From CAZTLI01 sp964614375 (GTDB lineage Bacteria; Chloroflexota; Anaerolineae; Aggregatilineales; Phototrophicaceae), in the NCBI GenBank assembly GCA_964614375.1, contig CAZTLI010000073.1:1-16113 (forward strand): a stretch of DNA of 16,113 nucleotides, given 5' to 3'. Below are positions 7,208 to 13,740 of the stretch, piece after piece. A model generated the notes under the pieces. The model saw nothing but the letters and a program-made list of their open reading frames with translations. It was not told the DNA's origin and made no database searches. The position numbers and the translations under genes are program-made. Position 1 is the stretch's first letter. The number at the start of each line of letters is the position of its first letter.

Positions 7208-7349
7208 TAATTCTTAAGCTCAAAACGCGGTGTTGAGATAACTGTGATTACTTGAATAGTAAGCTATTAATCCAATGCAATAACCGTTATCCATAACAAA
7301 CCCTGCCACACTGGCGGGGAATCGTCACCAAAACAAGGAACACCCAACA

Positions 7350-8393
7350 ATGCCAGAAGTCACGCACACACCGACAACCGAAAGCCGCAAGGTCGATCAC
7401 ATCAAAATCAATCTGGAACAAAATGTGCAATTTCCAACCTTGACCACCGGGTTGGAAAAGTATCGTTTTTTGCATCAGGCACTTCCAGAACTCAACTTGA
7501 GCGAGATTGATAGCAGTGTGACAATCTTCGGCAAAACGTTGCAGTCTCCCTTGCTGATTTCATCCATGACCGGCGGGGCAGAAATGGCGCATCGCATCAA
7601 TCAGAATCTGGCGGAAGCCGCGCAGGTACACGGCATCGCAATGGGGTTAGGCTCACAGCGTGCGGCCATCGAAGACCCATCACTCGAATATAGCTTTCAA
7701 GTTCGTAACATCGCACCGGACATTCTGCTCTTCGCGAATATCGGGGCGGTTCAGTTGAACTATGGCTATGGGATTGACCAGTGTCGCAAAGCTGTCGAAA
7801 TGATAGAAGCCGACGCACTCATCTTACACTTCAACGTCCTTCAAGAAGCGGTGCAGCCCGAAGGCGATACCAACTTCGCCGGACTCCTCCACAAAGTCGA
7901 AACCATTTGCAGCCAGATTAATGTGCCGGTCATCGCCAAAGAAGTCGGTTGGGGCTTTGCTGAAAACACTGTCCGTGACCTTGTAAATGTAGGCATCGCC
8001 GCGATTGATGTGGCAGGATCGGGTGGCACATCGTGGAGTGAAGTTGAATATCATCGCTCCCCCACCGCGTCTCATGCACGAGTAGCCGCCAGTTTTGCCG
8101 ACTGGGGCATCCCAACAGTCGAGGCAGTGCAAAACGCGCGTAAGGGCGCGCCAGCCATACCCGTGTTCGCCAGCGGGGGTCTACGTAATGGCATTGATGT
8201 CGCTAAGTGCATTGCCTTAGGCGCAAATCTTGGCGGGTTCGCGGGGCCATTCTTGAAAGCAGCGCATGATTCTGTTGAAGCCGTTGACACCCTTATTCGC
8301 GAACTAACGACACAAATACGAATCGCGATGTTGTGCAGCGGTGCAGGTGATATTCGCACCCTTCAGGAAACAACGCTACTGAAAATTGATTAG
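7350..8393 (+). CDS. fni: Isopentenyl-diphosphate delta-isomerase, type 2 (FMN-dependent)
   Basis: A 347-residue TIM-barrel flavoenzyme that interconverts isopentenyl and dimethylallyl diphosphate using reduced FMN and Mg, in the cytoplasm. The family's conserved blocks appear in order: ISSMTGG (flavin contact), GLGSQRAAIEDP, then HFNVLQEAVQPEGDTNF. In the last, H160, N162, Q165 and E166 fall at the substrate, acid-base and Mg positions. These are followed by GSGGTSWSEVE, ASGGLRNGIDVAKC and GANLGGFAGPF, which bind the FMN phosphate. AAGGA lies 10 bases before the ATG. It is followed directly by a polyprenyl diphosphate synthase, so the pair supplies and extends C5 units for quinone, carotenoid or lipid-carrier synthesis. 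Type 2 enzymes occur with either the mevalonate or the MEP route; this window does not show which. Confidence 0.95.
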   Translation: MPEVTHTPTTESRKVDHIKINLEQNVQFPTLTTGLEKYRFLHQALPELNLSEIDSSVTIFGKTLQSPLLISSMTGGAEMAHRINQNLAEAAQVHGIAMGLGSQRAAIEDPSLEYSFQVRNIAPDILLFANIGAVQLNYGYGIDQCRKAVEMIEADALILHFNVLQEAVQPEGDTNFAGLLHKVETICSQINVPVIAKEVGWGFAENTVRDLVNVGIAAIDVAGSGGTSWSEVEYHRSPTASHARVAASFADWGIPTVEAVQNARKGAPAIPVFASGGLRNGIDVAKCIALGANLGGFAGPFLKAAHDSVEAVDTLIRELTTQIRIAMLCSGAGDIRTLQETTLLKID

Positions 8394-8395
8394 GA
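8392..8395 (+). promoter_or_regulatory. Ribosome binding site overlapping the fni stop, favouring GTG 8404
   Basis: AGGA overlaps the TAG stop of the IDI-2 gene and lies 8 bases before GTG 8404. An in-frame TTG at 8386 has no site of its own, so GTG 8404 is preferred. Confidence 0.55.
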
Positions 8396-8403
8396 TACAA
8401 AAA

Positions 8404-9423
8404 GTGATCCAAAATGTTGCGCGACGTTATCTGCCCGCACTAGATGCTGAAATGCGAAGTGTTGTTGACACACTCAACAGCAGGTATTCATCCAATTTTG
8501 ATGTTATGCTTCGTTTTCCACTCGGTTGGGTGGACGAGCATAACCAGCCCTATCATCAGACTACTGGCAAGCGTCTGCGCCCAATCTTGATGCTCATTGT
8601 AAATGAAGCCGCAGGGGGAGCGTGGGAAAACGCCCTACCCGCCGCCGCCGCTGTTGAGCTGCTCCATAATTTTTCACTCATTCACGACGATATTCAGGAT
8701 AATAGCCCGACAAGACACGGGCGTCCAACTGTCTGGAAAATATGGGGCATCGCCAACGCCATCAACGCAGGCGACGCCCTTTTCAGTTTGGCCTATACAG
8801 CGCTGGAACGCCTCACCCAGCACAACCATCCACCTGAAATTATTCTGAAGGTCTGGCACAAATTCAATAATACCAACCTCGAACTTACACGCGGTCAACA
8901 TCTGGATATGCAATTTGAGCGTCTACCAACCGTGACTGTAGATGAGTATATTTCGATGATTTCAGGCAAATCCGCAGCTTTGTTAGCAGCCTGTGCCCAT
9001 ATCGGCAGTTTATTAGCCACACAAAACGATGAAATTGCCGAACATTTTGACGAATTCGGCCTCAACATCGGCATCGCTTTTCAAATACGTGACGATATTC
9101 TAGGCATCTGGGGACAACCAGAGGTTACGGGAAAATCCGCCGCAACCGACATTTTATCCCGCAAGAAATCACTCCCTGTGCTCTATGGCCTGAACCTAAG
9201 TGACGAATTAGCGCACATCTACTCGCGCGAATCGTTTGGGGATAACGAGGTCAGACAAGCCATCAGCATCCTTGACCAGCTTCATGCACAAGCCTACGCC
9301 CGCGAAAAAGAAACAATCTATTATGACCGCGCGTGGACTGCACTCGAAAAAGCAAATCCTTCCGGCGAAGCGGCAGAATGGCTGCAACAATTCGTCAACG
9401 TGTTATTTCAACGTGCCTATTAA
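8404..9423 (+). CDS. Polyprenyl diphosphate synthase (GGPP/FPP synthase-like)
   Basis: A 339-residue all-helical trans-isoprenyl diphosphate synthase that condenses isopentenyl diphosphate with an allylic primer. GKRLRP (about residue 55) binds the IPP diphosphate. The first aspartate-rich motif is LIHDDIQD, with D95, D96 and D99. RHGRPTVWK follows, then GDALFSLAY. The second motif reads IRDDILG: D230 and D231 are present, but the usual last Asp is G234, followed by IWGQPEVTGKSAATD. This DDxxG form is known from some actinobacterial synthases and does not imply inactivity. The residues before the first motif are not bulky aromatics, consistent with a C15-C20 or longer product, but length cannot be fixed. 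The start overlaps nothing but is only 10 bases after the fni stop. Its TAA overlaps the hemW stop on the other strand. Confidence 0.9.
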   Translation: MIQNVARRYLPALDAEMRSVVDTLNSRYSSNFDVMLRFPLGWVDEHNQPYHQTTGKRLRPILMLIVNEAAGGAWENALPAAAAVELLHNFSLIHDDIQDNSPTRHGRPTVWKIWGIANAINAGDALFSLAYTALERLTQHNHPPEIILKVWHKFNNTNLELTRGQHLDMQFERLPTVTVDEYISMISGKSAALLAACAHIGSLLATQNDEIAEHFDEFGLNIGIAFQIRDDILGIWGQPEVTGKSAATDILSRKKSLPVLYGLNLSDELAHIYSRESFGDNEVRQAISILDQLHAQAYAREKETIYYDRAWTALEKANPSGEAAEWLQQFVNVLFQRAY

Positions 9424-10589
9424 ACCAGCTCCCGAATAACGGCATTGCTCAGGAAGCGTCCAGCTTTAGTTAAGCGCACTGCTTCATCATCAATTGTTAC
9501 GATCCCATGGCGCTCAAACTTTAACAGGGCGTCTGCATGGAGTTCAACCACATCAATTGCAAAACGACGTTTGAACTCCGCCCGATTGATACCTCGTTTT
9601 GTCAAACGCAAGCCCATCATCAACGTTTCTGCAATCTCGGTCTGGCCATCAACGGGCACAATCCGTGCTGTCGCCGGCGTGCGGGGGAATTCATAAGCCG
9701 CCGCTGGATTTTGCATCAACTGAATATATTTTTGTGGCGATAGAACCACCGAATAACGATAACCACCCGCATAACCGTGAGCGCCCGGCCCCAATCCAGC
9801 ATAAGGCAGGTTAAGCCAATATTGTAAATTATGCCGACTTTCATAGCCGGGTTTTGCCCAATTGCTAATCTCGTATTGCTCAAATCCCTCAGATTCCAGA
9901 ATCTCGGTTGCAACATCATACATATCGGCAGCGAGATCGTCATCGGGGTCAGGTAAACGCCCTGCATCAACATCATCCTTCAGCGGTGTTCCCCCTTCTA
10001 AGCCCAGTGCATAGAGCGAAATATGCTCGATTTGTAAGTCCAGGGCCTGTCGCAAACTGTGCTGCCAATTCTCAAGAGTCTGATGCGGGATACCATAAAT
10101 CAAATCCAGACTCAGATTATCAAATCCAGCAACTCGCGCAGCTTTAACCGCATCAACCACCATTTGGGTATCGTGCCGACGATTGAATAGGCGCAACTCA
10201 GATGGTATGGCCGTCTGCATTCCGATGCTAATGCGATTTAAACCCACCTTCCGCAAATCGTACAGATAGGACTCGTGTAAATCATTCGGATTTGCCTCAA
10301 ACGTTATTTCAGCATCTGGCGATACATGCCAGCTAGCGACAATGGTTTGCAGCAAGTGCCCGAACTGCTCAGGGCGCAATAAACTGGGGGTGCCACCGCC
10401 AAAGTATATCGTGCCAACCTGTGCAGCAGGTGCATTCGCCGCTAAAATATACACCTCATTTGCCAGCGAAGTGACAAACGTGTCAATCAAGCCTTCAAGG
10501 TCTGTATAGGTGTTAAACGCGCAATAACTGCACTTTGTACTACAAAATGGAATATGCAAATACAACGATAGAGACATAGCAGCAGACAT
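9420..10589 (-). CDS. hemW: HemW-like radical SAM protein (heme chaperone family)
   Basis: A 389-residue radical SAM protein of the HemN/HemW group. The CSTKCSYCAF motif (C16, C20, C23) ligates the 4Fe-4S cluster and FGGGTPSLL is part of the SAM site. SRHNLQYW followed by YAGLGPGAHGY is typical of HemW rather than true oxygen-independent coproporphyrinogen oxidase. HemW relatives bind heme and are viewed as heme-insertion chaperones; older annotations call them coproporphyrinogen III oxidase. The chosen ATG (minus strand, 10589) has AAGGAA 3 bases upstream; a TTG at 10604 would add 5 residues. It is divergent from the kinase gene and convergent with the synthase, so it is a one-gene unit. It has no clear functional tie to either neighbour. 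Confidence 0.88.
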   Translation of the reverse strand: MSAAMSLSLYLHIPFCSTKCSYCAFNTYTDLEGLIDTFVTSLANEVYILAANAPAAQVGTIYFGGGTPSLLRPEQFGHLLQTIVASWHVSPDAEITFEANPNDLHESYLYDLRKVGLNRISIGMQTAIPSELRLFNRRHDTQMVVDAVKAARVAGFDNLSLDLIYGIPHQTLENWQHSLRQALDLQIEHISLYALGLEGGTPLKDDVDAGRLPDPDDDLAADMYDVATEILESEGFEQYEISNWAKPGYESRHNLQYWLNLPYAGLGPGAHGYAGGYRYSVVLSPQKYIQLMQNPAAAYEFPRTPATARIVPVDGQTEIAETLMMGLRLTKRGINRAEFKRRFAIDVVELHADALLKFERHGIVTIDDEAVRLTKAGRFLSNAVIRELV

Positions 10590-10600
10590 ACATTCCTTCA

Positions 10601-10611
10601 ACAATTATTGT
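10601..10611. promoter_or_regulatory. Palindrome in the hemW/kinase divergent region
   Basis: ACAAT-T-ATTGT is a perfect 11-base palindrome just upstream of the hemW ribosome site, close to the predicted hemW transcript start. It is a possible operator; no known regulator is matched. Confidence 0.25.
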
Positions 10612-10619
10612 CAAGTGAA

Positions 10620-10648
10620 TTGCGGTATTCTCGCAGGTTCAATATAAT
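10620..10648 (+). promoter_or_regulatory. Candidate sigma70 promoter for the kinase cluster
   Basis: A perfect TATAAT (10643-10648) lies 17 bases after TTGCGG (10620-10625), which keeps only the TTG of the -35. Transcription would start near 10655, with a leader of about 55 bases. Confidence 0.45.
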
Positions 10649-10655
10649 AATGCAA
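10627..10655 (-). promoter_or_regulatory. Candidate hemW promoter overlapping the kinase promoter
   Basis: On the minus strand TTGCAT (10655-10650), 17 bases, then GAGAAT (10632-10627) with an extended TG one base before the -10. It overlaps the plus-strand -10 at 10643-10648, so the two promoters would compete. The -10 match is weak. Confidence 0.25.
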
Positions 10656-10679
10656 ACAGACAGCAACATTTCTCTTCCA

Positions 10680-10688
10680 TGATATAGT
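10680..10688 (+). promoter_or_regulatory. Second candidate kinase promoter, extended -10
   Basis: TGATATAGT is a TGn-TATAGT extended -10 about 22 bases before the kinase ATG. It resembles the element at 4261-4269 in sequence and in distance to the start codon. No good -35 is present. Confidence 0.4.
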
Positions 10689-10709
10689 AGCCAATAACAG
10701 GGCGGGATT

Positions 10710-12644
10710 ATGCCTGAAACAACTCAATTCGGCGGCCCACAGGAATTCGCCACAAATGACGGTAGTTTAAATGCCAACACCATTCTCCTCGCGCGATACA
10801 AGATTCTCGGTCAACTCGGCGGTGGAGGTCAGGGTGCGGTGTATCAAGCGCGCGACCTCAACTTCCCTGATGCCAAGCGACTAGTCGCAATTAAGGAAAT
10901 GCGCTACACCACGAACGACCCTAATTTGCGGGCGTCCACACTCAAGACATTCCAGCGCGAGGCGAATATTCTCGCGACACTCGCCCACCCTGCCATACCG
11001 CGCATTTATGATTTCTTCGATCAAAATGAGCGTGCTTATCTGGTTATGGAATATATCAATGGGAGCGATCTGGAATCCATCCTCACAAAGACCAAAGACC
11101 TGCCGATGGAAAAAATTATCGAATGGGCGATTGATCTGTGTGAAGTTCTGGATTACTTACACAATCAACCCGAACCGATCATCTTCCGCGATATGAAACC
11201 CGCCAACATTATGATTGACAGTCTGGGTAAGGTGCGGCTAATTGACTTCGGTATCGCCAAAATTTTCGTACCCGATGTCCGCAATACCATGATCGGTACA
11301 GAAGGCTATTCTGCCCCTGAGCAATACAAAGGCAATGTATCGCCGTTGAGCGATATCTATAGTCTCGGCGCGACACTCCATCATGTTATCACGCGGCAAG
11401 ACCCGCGTTTGCAGCCGCCATTCAGTTTCAACGAACGTCCAATTGCGGAATTTAATCAATCCGCCCCGCGCGGGTTAATTGAAGTCGTCGATAAATCGCT
11501 CGTCTTTGAACCCGAGAATCGCTACCAGACCTGTGCCGACATGAAAAAGGCGCTCGAAGCGGTACGATTCGGCACACATCAGCCACTTGCGATACGATCT
11601 GATCCTGACATCTCGGACGGGCCTCAACTAACCGGCGGTTTTGGTGAAGGCGCATTACTAGAACCTCGATGGGTCTTCAAAACCGAAGACGAACTGCGAT
11701 CAAGCCCGGTGGCCTATCGTAATAAGTGGGTCTTCGTCGGGTCGTATGACACCAATCTATGGGGCATCGACCTCGAAACAGGCGAACAGTATATGAAGTT
11801 CAATACTGAAGGTGGCATTTCCGCATCGCCAGTGATTGACAACGAAAACAAACAAATTCTCGTTGGCTCTGAAGACTATTCGTTCTACGCCATCGACATT
11901 CAAACGAAACGCATCAATTGGACATTTACGTCAAGGGATCGTATTCGAGGCACCGCCCGCGTCGCCCATGGTCATGTGTTCTTCGGCGGCGATGATGGTC
12001 ACCTCTATGCCCTTCTCGCCCGCGATGGACGGATGTTGTGGAATTACGATATGGGTGCAGAGGTTCGCAGCCGCCCGTTTGTCACCAATGATTTGATTAT
12101 TGTCGGTGCGGAAAGTGGCGAGATCGTCGCGCTCGAATTAAATGGACAGCGGAAGTGGGGGATTCGTGCCCGTCGCAATGTGACCAGTTCACCCTATGTC
12201 GATATGGAAGAAAACACCTGCTACATCGGTTCATTCGATGGCAATATGTATGCGCTTGATGCGTCTAGCGGCAGCATTCACTGGCGTTTCCGCACGACTG
12301 GCCCCGTTATTTCAACACCCGTTGTCTGGAATAATCTGGTCTATTTTGGTTCTGCTGACTGCAATCTTTATGCGGTTAATGCAGAAAATGGCAGAGAAAA
12401 ATGGAAATTCACCACCGAAAAACCCATTGTCGGCTCACCCATCCTACATGACGGCGCGATCTACTTTGGCGGGACGGATGGCTATTTGTATTGCCTGAAT
12501 GCCAAAACGGGTAGAGAAGAGTGGAAATTCCACACGGAAAAACCCATTACTTCAGCACCCTGTATTACCGAAGATTCAATCATATTTGCATCCCTTGACC
12601 ATACGCTGTATGCGTTGCCGCTTGTGTCTATCAGTACCGCTTAA
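10710..12644 (+). CDS. Ser/Thr protein kinase fused to a PQQ-like beta-propeller
   Basis: A 644-residue two-domain protein. Residues 30-285 are a Hanks-type kinase: glycine loop GGGGQG (37-42), ATP lysine K62 in AIKE, helix-C E84, catalytic loop FRDMKPAN with D161, K163 and N166, DFG at 179-181, and APE at 202-204. The catalytic-loop His is replaced by Phe (F159), but R160 and D161 are kept, so activity is expected. After a linker, residues 320-636 hold eight W-x-F ... G-x-LYALD-x-x-xG repeats of about 40 residues, a PQQ-like propeller. There is no hydrophobic membrane segment between the domains, so both should be cytoplasmic. This layout recalls streptomycete AfsK, a kinase with C-terminal PQQ-like repeats. 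The propeller may bind a ligand or partner that controls the kinase. It leads the PP2C and J/vWA genes, with a 41-base gap to PP2C. Confidence 0.93.
   Translation: MPETTQFGGPQEFATNDGSLNANTILLARYKILGQLGGGGQGAVYQARDLNFPDAKRLVAIKEMRYTTNDPNLRASTLKTFQREANILATLAHPAIPRIYDFFDQNERAYLVMEYINGSDLESILTKTKDLPMEKIIEWAIDLCEVLDYLHNQPEPIIFRDMKPANIMIDSLGKVRLIDFGIAKIFVPDVRNTMIGTEGYSAPEQYKGNVSPLSDIYSLGATLHHVITRQDPRLQPPFSFNERPIAEFNQSAPRGLIEVVDKSLVFEPENRYQTCADMKKALEAVRFGTHQPLAIRSDPDISDGPQLTGGFGEGALLEPRWVFKTEDELRSSPVAYRNKWVFVGSYDTNLWGIDLETGEQYMKFNTEGGISASPVIDNENKQILVGSEDYSFYAIDIQTKRINWTFTSRDRIRGTARVAHGHVFFGGDDGHLYALLARDGRMLWNYDMGAEVRSRPFVTNDLIIVGAESGEIVALELNGQRKWGIRARRNVTSSPYVDMEENTCYIGSFDGNMYALDASSGSIHWRFRTTGPVISTPVVWNNLVYFGSADCNLYAVNAENGREKWKFTTEKPIVGSPILHDGAIYFGGTDGYLYCLNAKTGREEWKFHTEKPITSAPCITEDSIIFASLDHTLYALPLVSISTA
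11667..12617 (+). repeat. Eight PQQ-like propeller repeats within the kinase gene
   Basis: Eight units of about 120 bases encode the blades, each opening with W-x-F (or a variant) and ending near LYALD-x-x-xG. The blades starting near 12390 and 12510 are also alike in DNA: 12381-12430 and 12501-12550 agree at 38 of 50 positions, exactly 120 bases apart, which suggests a fairly recent blade duplication or gene conversion. Earlier blades are more diverged. Confidence 0.75.
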
Positions 12645-12673
12645 TTCGGGTGAATTATTCGCAGCCTGAGTTC

Positions 12674-12677
12674 GGAG
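12674..12677 (+). promoter_or_regulatory. Ribosome binding site favouring ATG 12686
   Basis: GGAG, 8 bases before ATG 12686. The alternative in-frame GTG 12650 has no comparable site and would add 12 residues. Confidence 0.6.
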
Positions 12678-12685
12678 ATCGAATC

Positions 12686-13738
12686 ATGCGTTTATTCCGA
12701 TACATTTTCGGAAAATCTACACCCACCAAAGACGAAGCGGCCTCAAGAAGCGAGGATGCAGATGTTTCCACACGCACGCCAATAGAATCAACACAAAGGT
12801 CGCGAACAGCGCACGACGACTCAATTGAATTTGATGACGACTTAACCGATGAGATACCTGTGGCAGCGGCTGGTGGAGATACCCTATCCGCACCCTATGC
12901 AGATTATAACGACGGCACAACCCGCCCCCTTAAACCAGAAACAGTCATCTCAAGCCGCAACGGGCACATTACCTTCGGGCAAACTACCGATACCGGTATG
13001 GTTCGCACCAACAATCAAGATGCTGTATTGTCCGTCTATGTCACTAGCGAGAGCGCAGATACATTTCCCGATTTTGGTCTATTCATTGTTGCAGACGGCA
13101 TGGGCGGGCATCTTGATGGCGAAAAAGCCGCCGCACTCACGACCCGTTCCCTGGCCACCAATGTGATGAAGTCGCTTTATCTGCCGATGGTTACAACACA
13201 GCCTCATAAATCGGTCTTTGAATCGGTTTCAGATGCACTCATCGCAGCAGTACAAAAAGCGAACGCGCAGGTGATTGAAACGGTACCGAACGGCGGCACG
13301 ACCCTGACCGCAGTCGTAGTGATTGACGATTTGGCACATTTCGCCCATGTCGGTGACAGTCGCAGCTATCTCATCACCAAAGAGGGTGAAATCGAGCAGC
13401 TCACACGCGACCATTCACTCGTCCAGAGACTTATTGAACTTGACCAGATTTCGCTCGCTGATGCGCGCCATCATCCACAAAAAAATGTCTTATACCGGGC
13501 GATTGGGCAAAGTGAAACAATTGAAATCGACACCTTAACGCGGCGACTACCTGCCGGTTCATGGCTGTTGTTGTGCAGTGATGGTCTCTGGGGGCATGTA
13601 GAAGAGGATGATTTGCGTAAGATCATCTTGAGCGAAGAAAATCCACAGGCTGTTTCCGACCAGCTTGTCGCCCTTGCCAATACACGCGGTGGCTTAGATA
13701 ATATTACTGCCATCATATTGAAAATACCAAGTAGGTAA
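12686..13738 (+). CDS. PP2C-family Ser/Thr protein phosphatase with disordered N-terminal extension
   Basis: A 350-residue metal-dependent phosphatase (PPM/PP2C), the likely eraser for the kinase encoded just upstream. The catalytic domain begins near residue 94. Its motifs are RTNNQD (D112), VADGMGGH (D137, G138, metal ligands), GGTTLT, HVGDSRSYL, LCSDGLWG and DNITAI, which together give the Asp residues for a two-metal centre. The first 93 residues are low-complexity, rich in Ser, Thr, Asp and Glu, without a membrane segment. They look disordered and offer many possible phosphorylation sites. ATG 12686 is chosen for its GGAG. The stop is 2 bases before the J/vWA start, whose ribosome site overlaps it, so the two are coupled. 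Assignment to the family is firm; the substrate pairing is inference from order. Confidence 0.95.
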   Translation: MRLFRYIFGKSTPTKDEAASRSEDADVSTRTPIESTQRSRTAHDDSIEFDDDLTDEIPVAAAGGDTLSAPYADYNDGTTRPLKPETVISSRNGHITFGQTTDTGMVRTNNQDAVLSVYVTSESADTFPDFGLFIVADGMGGHLDGEKAAALTTRSLATNVMKSLYLPMVTTQPHKSVFESVSDALIAAVQKANAQVIETVPNGGTTLTAVVVIDDLAHFAHVGDSRSYLITKEGEIEQLTRDHSLVQRLIELDQISLADARHHPQKNVLYRAIGQSETIEIDTLTRRLPAGSWLLLCSDGLWGHVEEDDLRKIILSEENPQAVSDQLVALANTRGGLDNITAIILKIPSR

Positions 13739-13740
13739 TT

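Larger units (their letters stand above)
6868..7349. other. 482-base intergenic control region between acpP and the IDI-2 gene
   Basis: No confident gene here. It contains the acpP ribosome site, an imperfect inverted repeat (GATAATCATAGTTATC, 6906-6921), a perfect 13-base palindrome (CGGAATAATTCCG, 6952-6964), two plus-strand promoter candidates, a 13-base palindrome over one -35 (7173-7185), and a small stem (AATAG-TAAG-CTATT, 7255-7268). It also has overlapping ATAAC/GTTAT half-sites near 7281-7298 and a GC-rich imperfect hairpin around 7301-7319. A 46-codon ORF (ATG 7077 to TAA 7217) is possible but weak. No tRNA-like cloverleaf or known riboswitch was recognised. Confidence 0.6.

Noticed and set aside
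7214..7349. A riboswitch in the fni leader
   Set aside because: Only short stems and half-sites are visible (7255-7268, 7281-7298, 7301-7319); none matches a riboswitch core that I know.
6868..7349. A tRNA or other structured RNA gene
   Set aside because: No T-arm motif, acceptor pairing or CCA context was found by eye on either strand.
7824..8359. Several minus-strand open frames across the IDI-2 gene
   Set aside because: All overlap a full-length gene with conserved flavin and substrate motifs; they are shadows.
9394..9418. Two copies of CAACGTG near the end of the prenyl synthase gene
   Set aside because: A seven-base direct repeat in coding sequence is within chance and has no accompanying structure.
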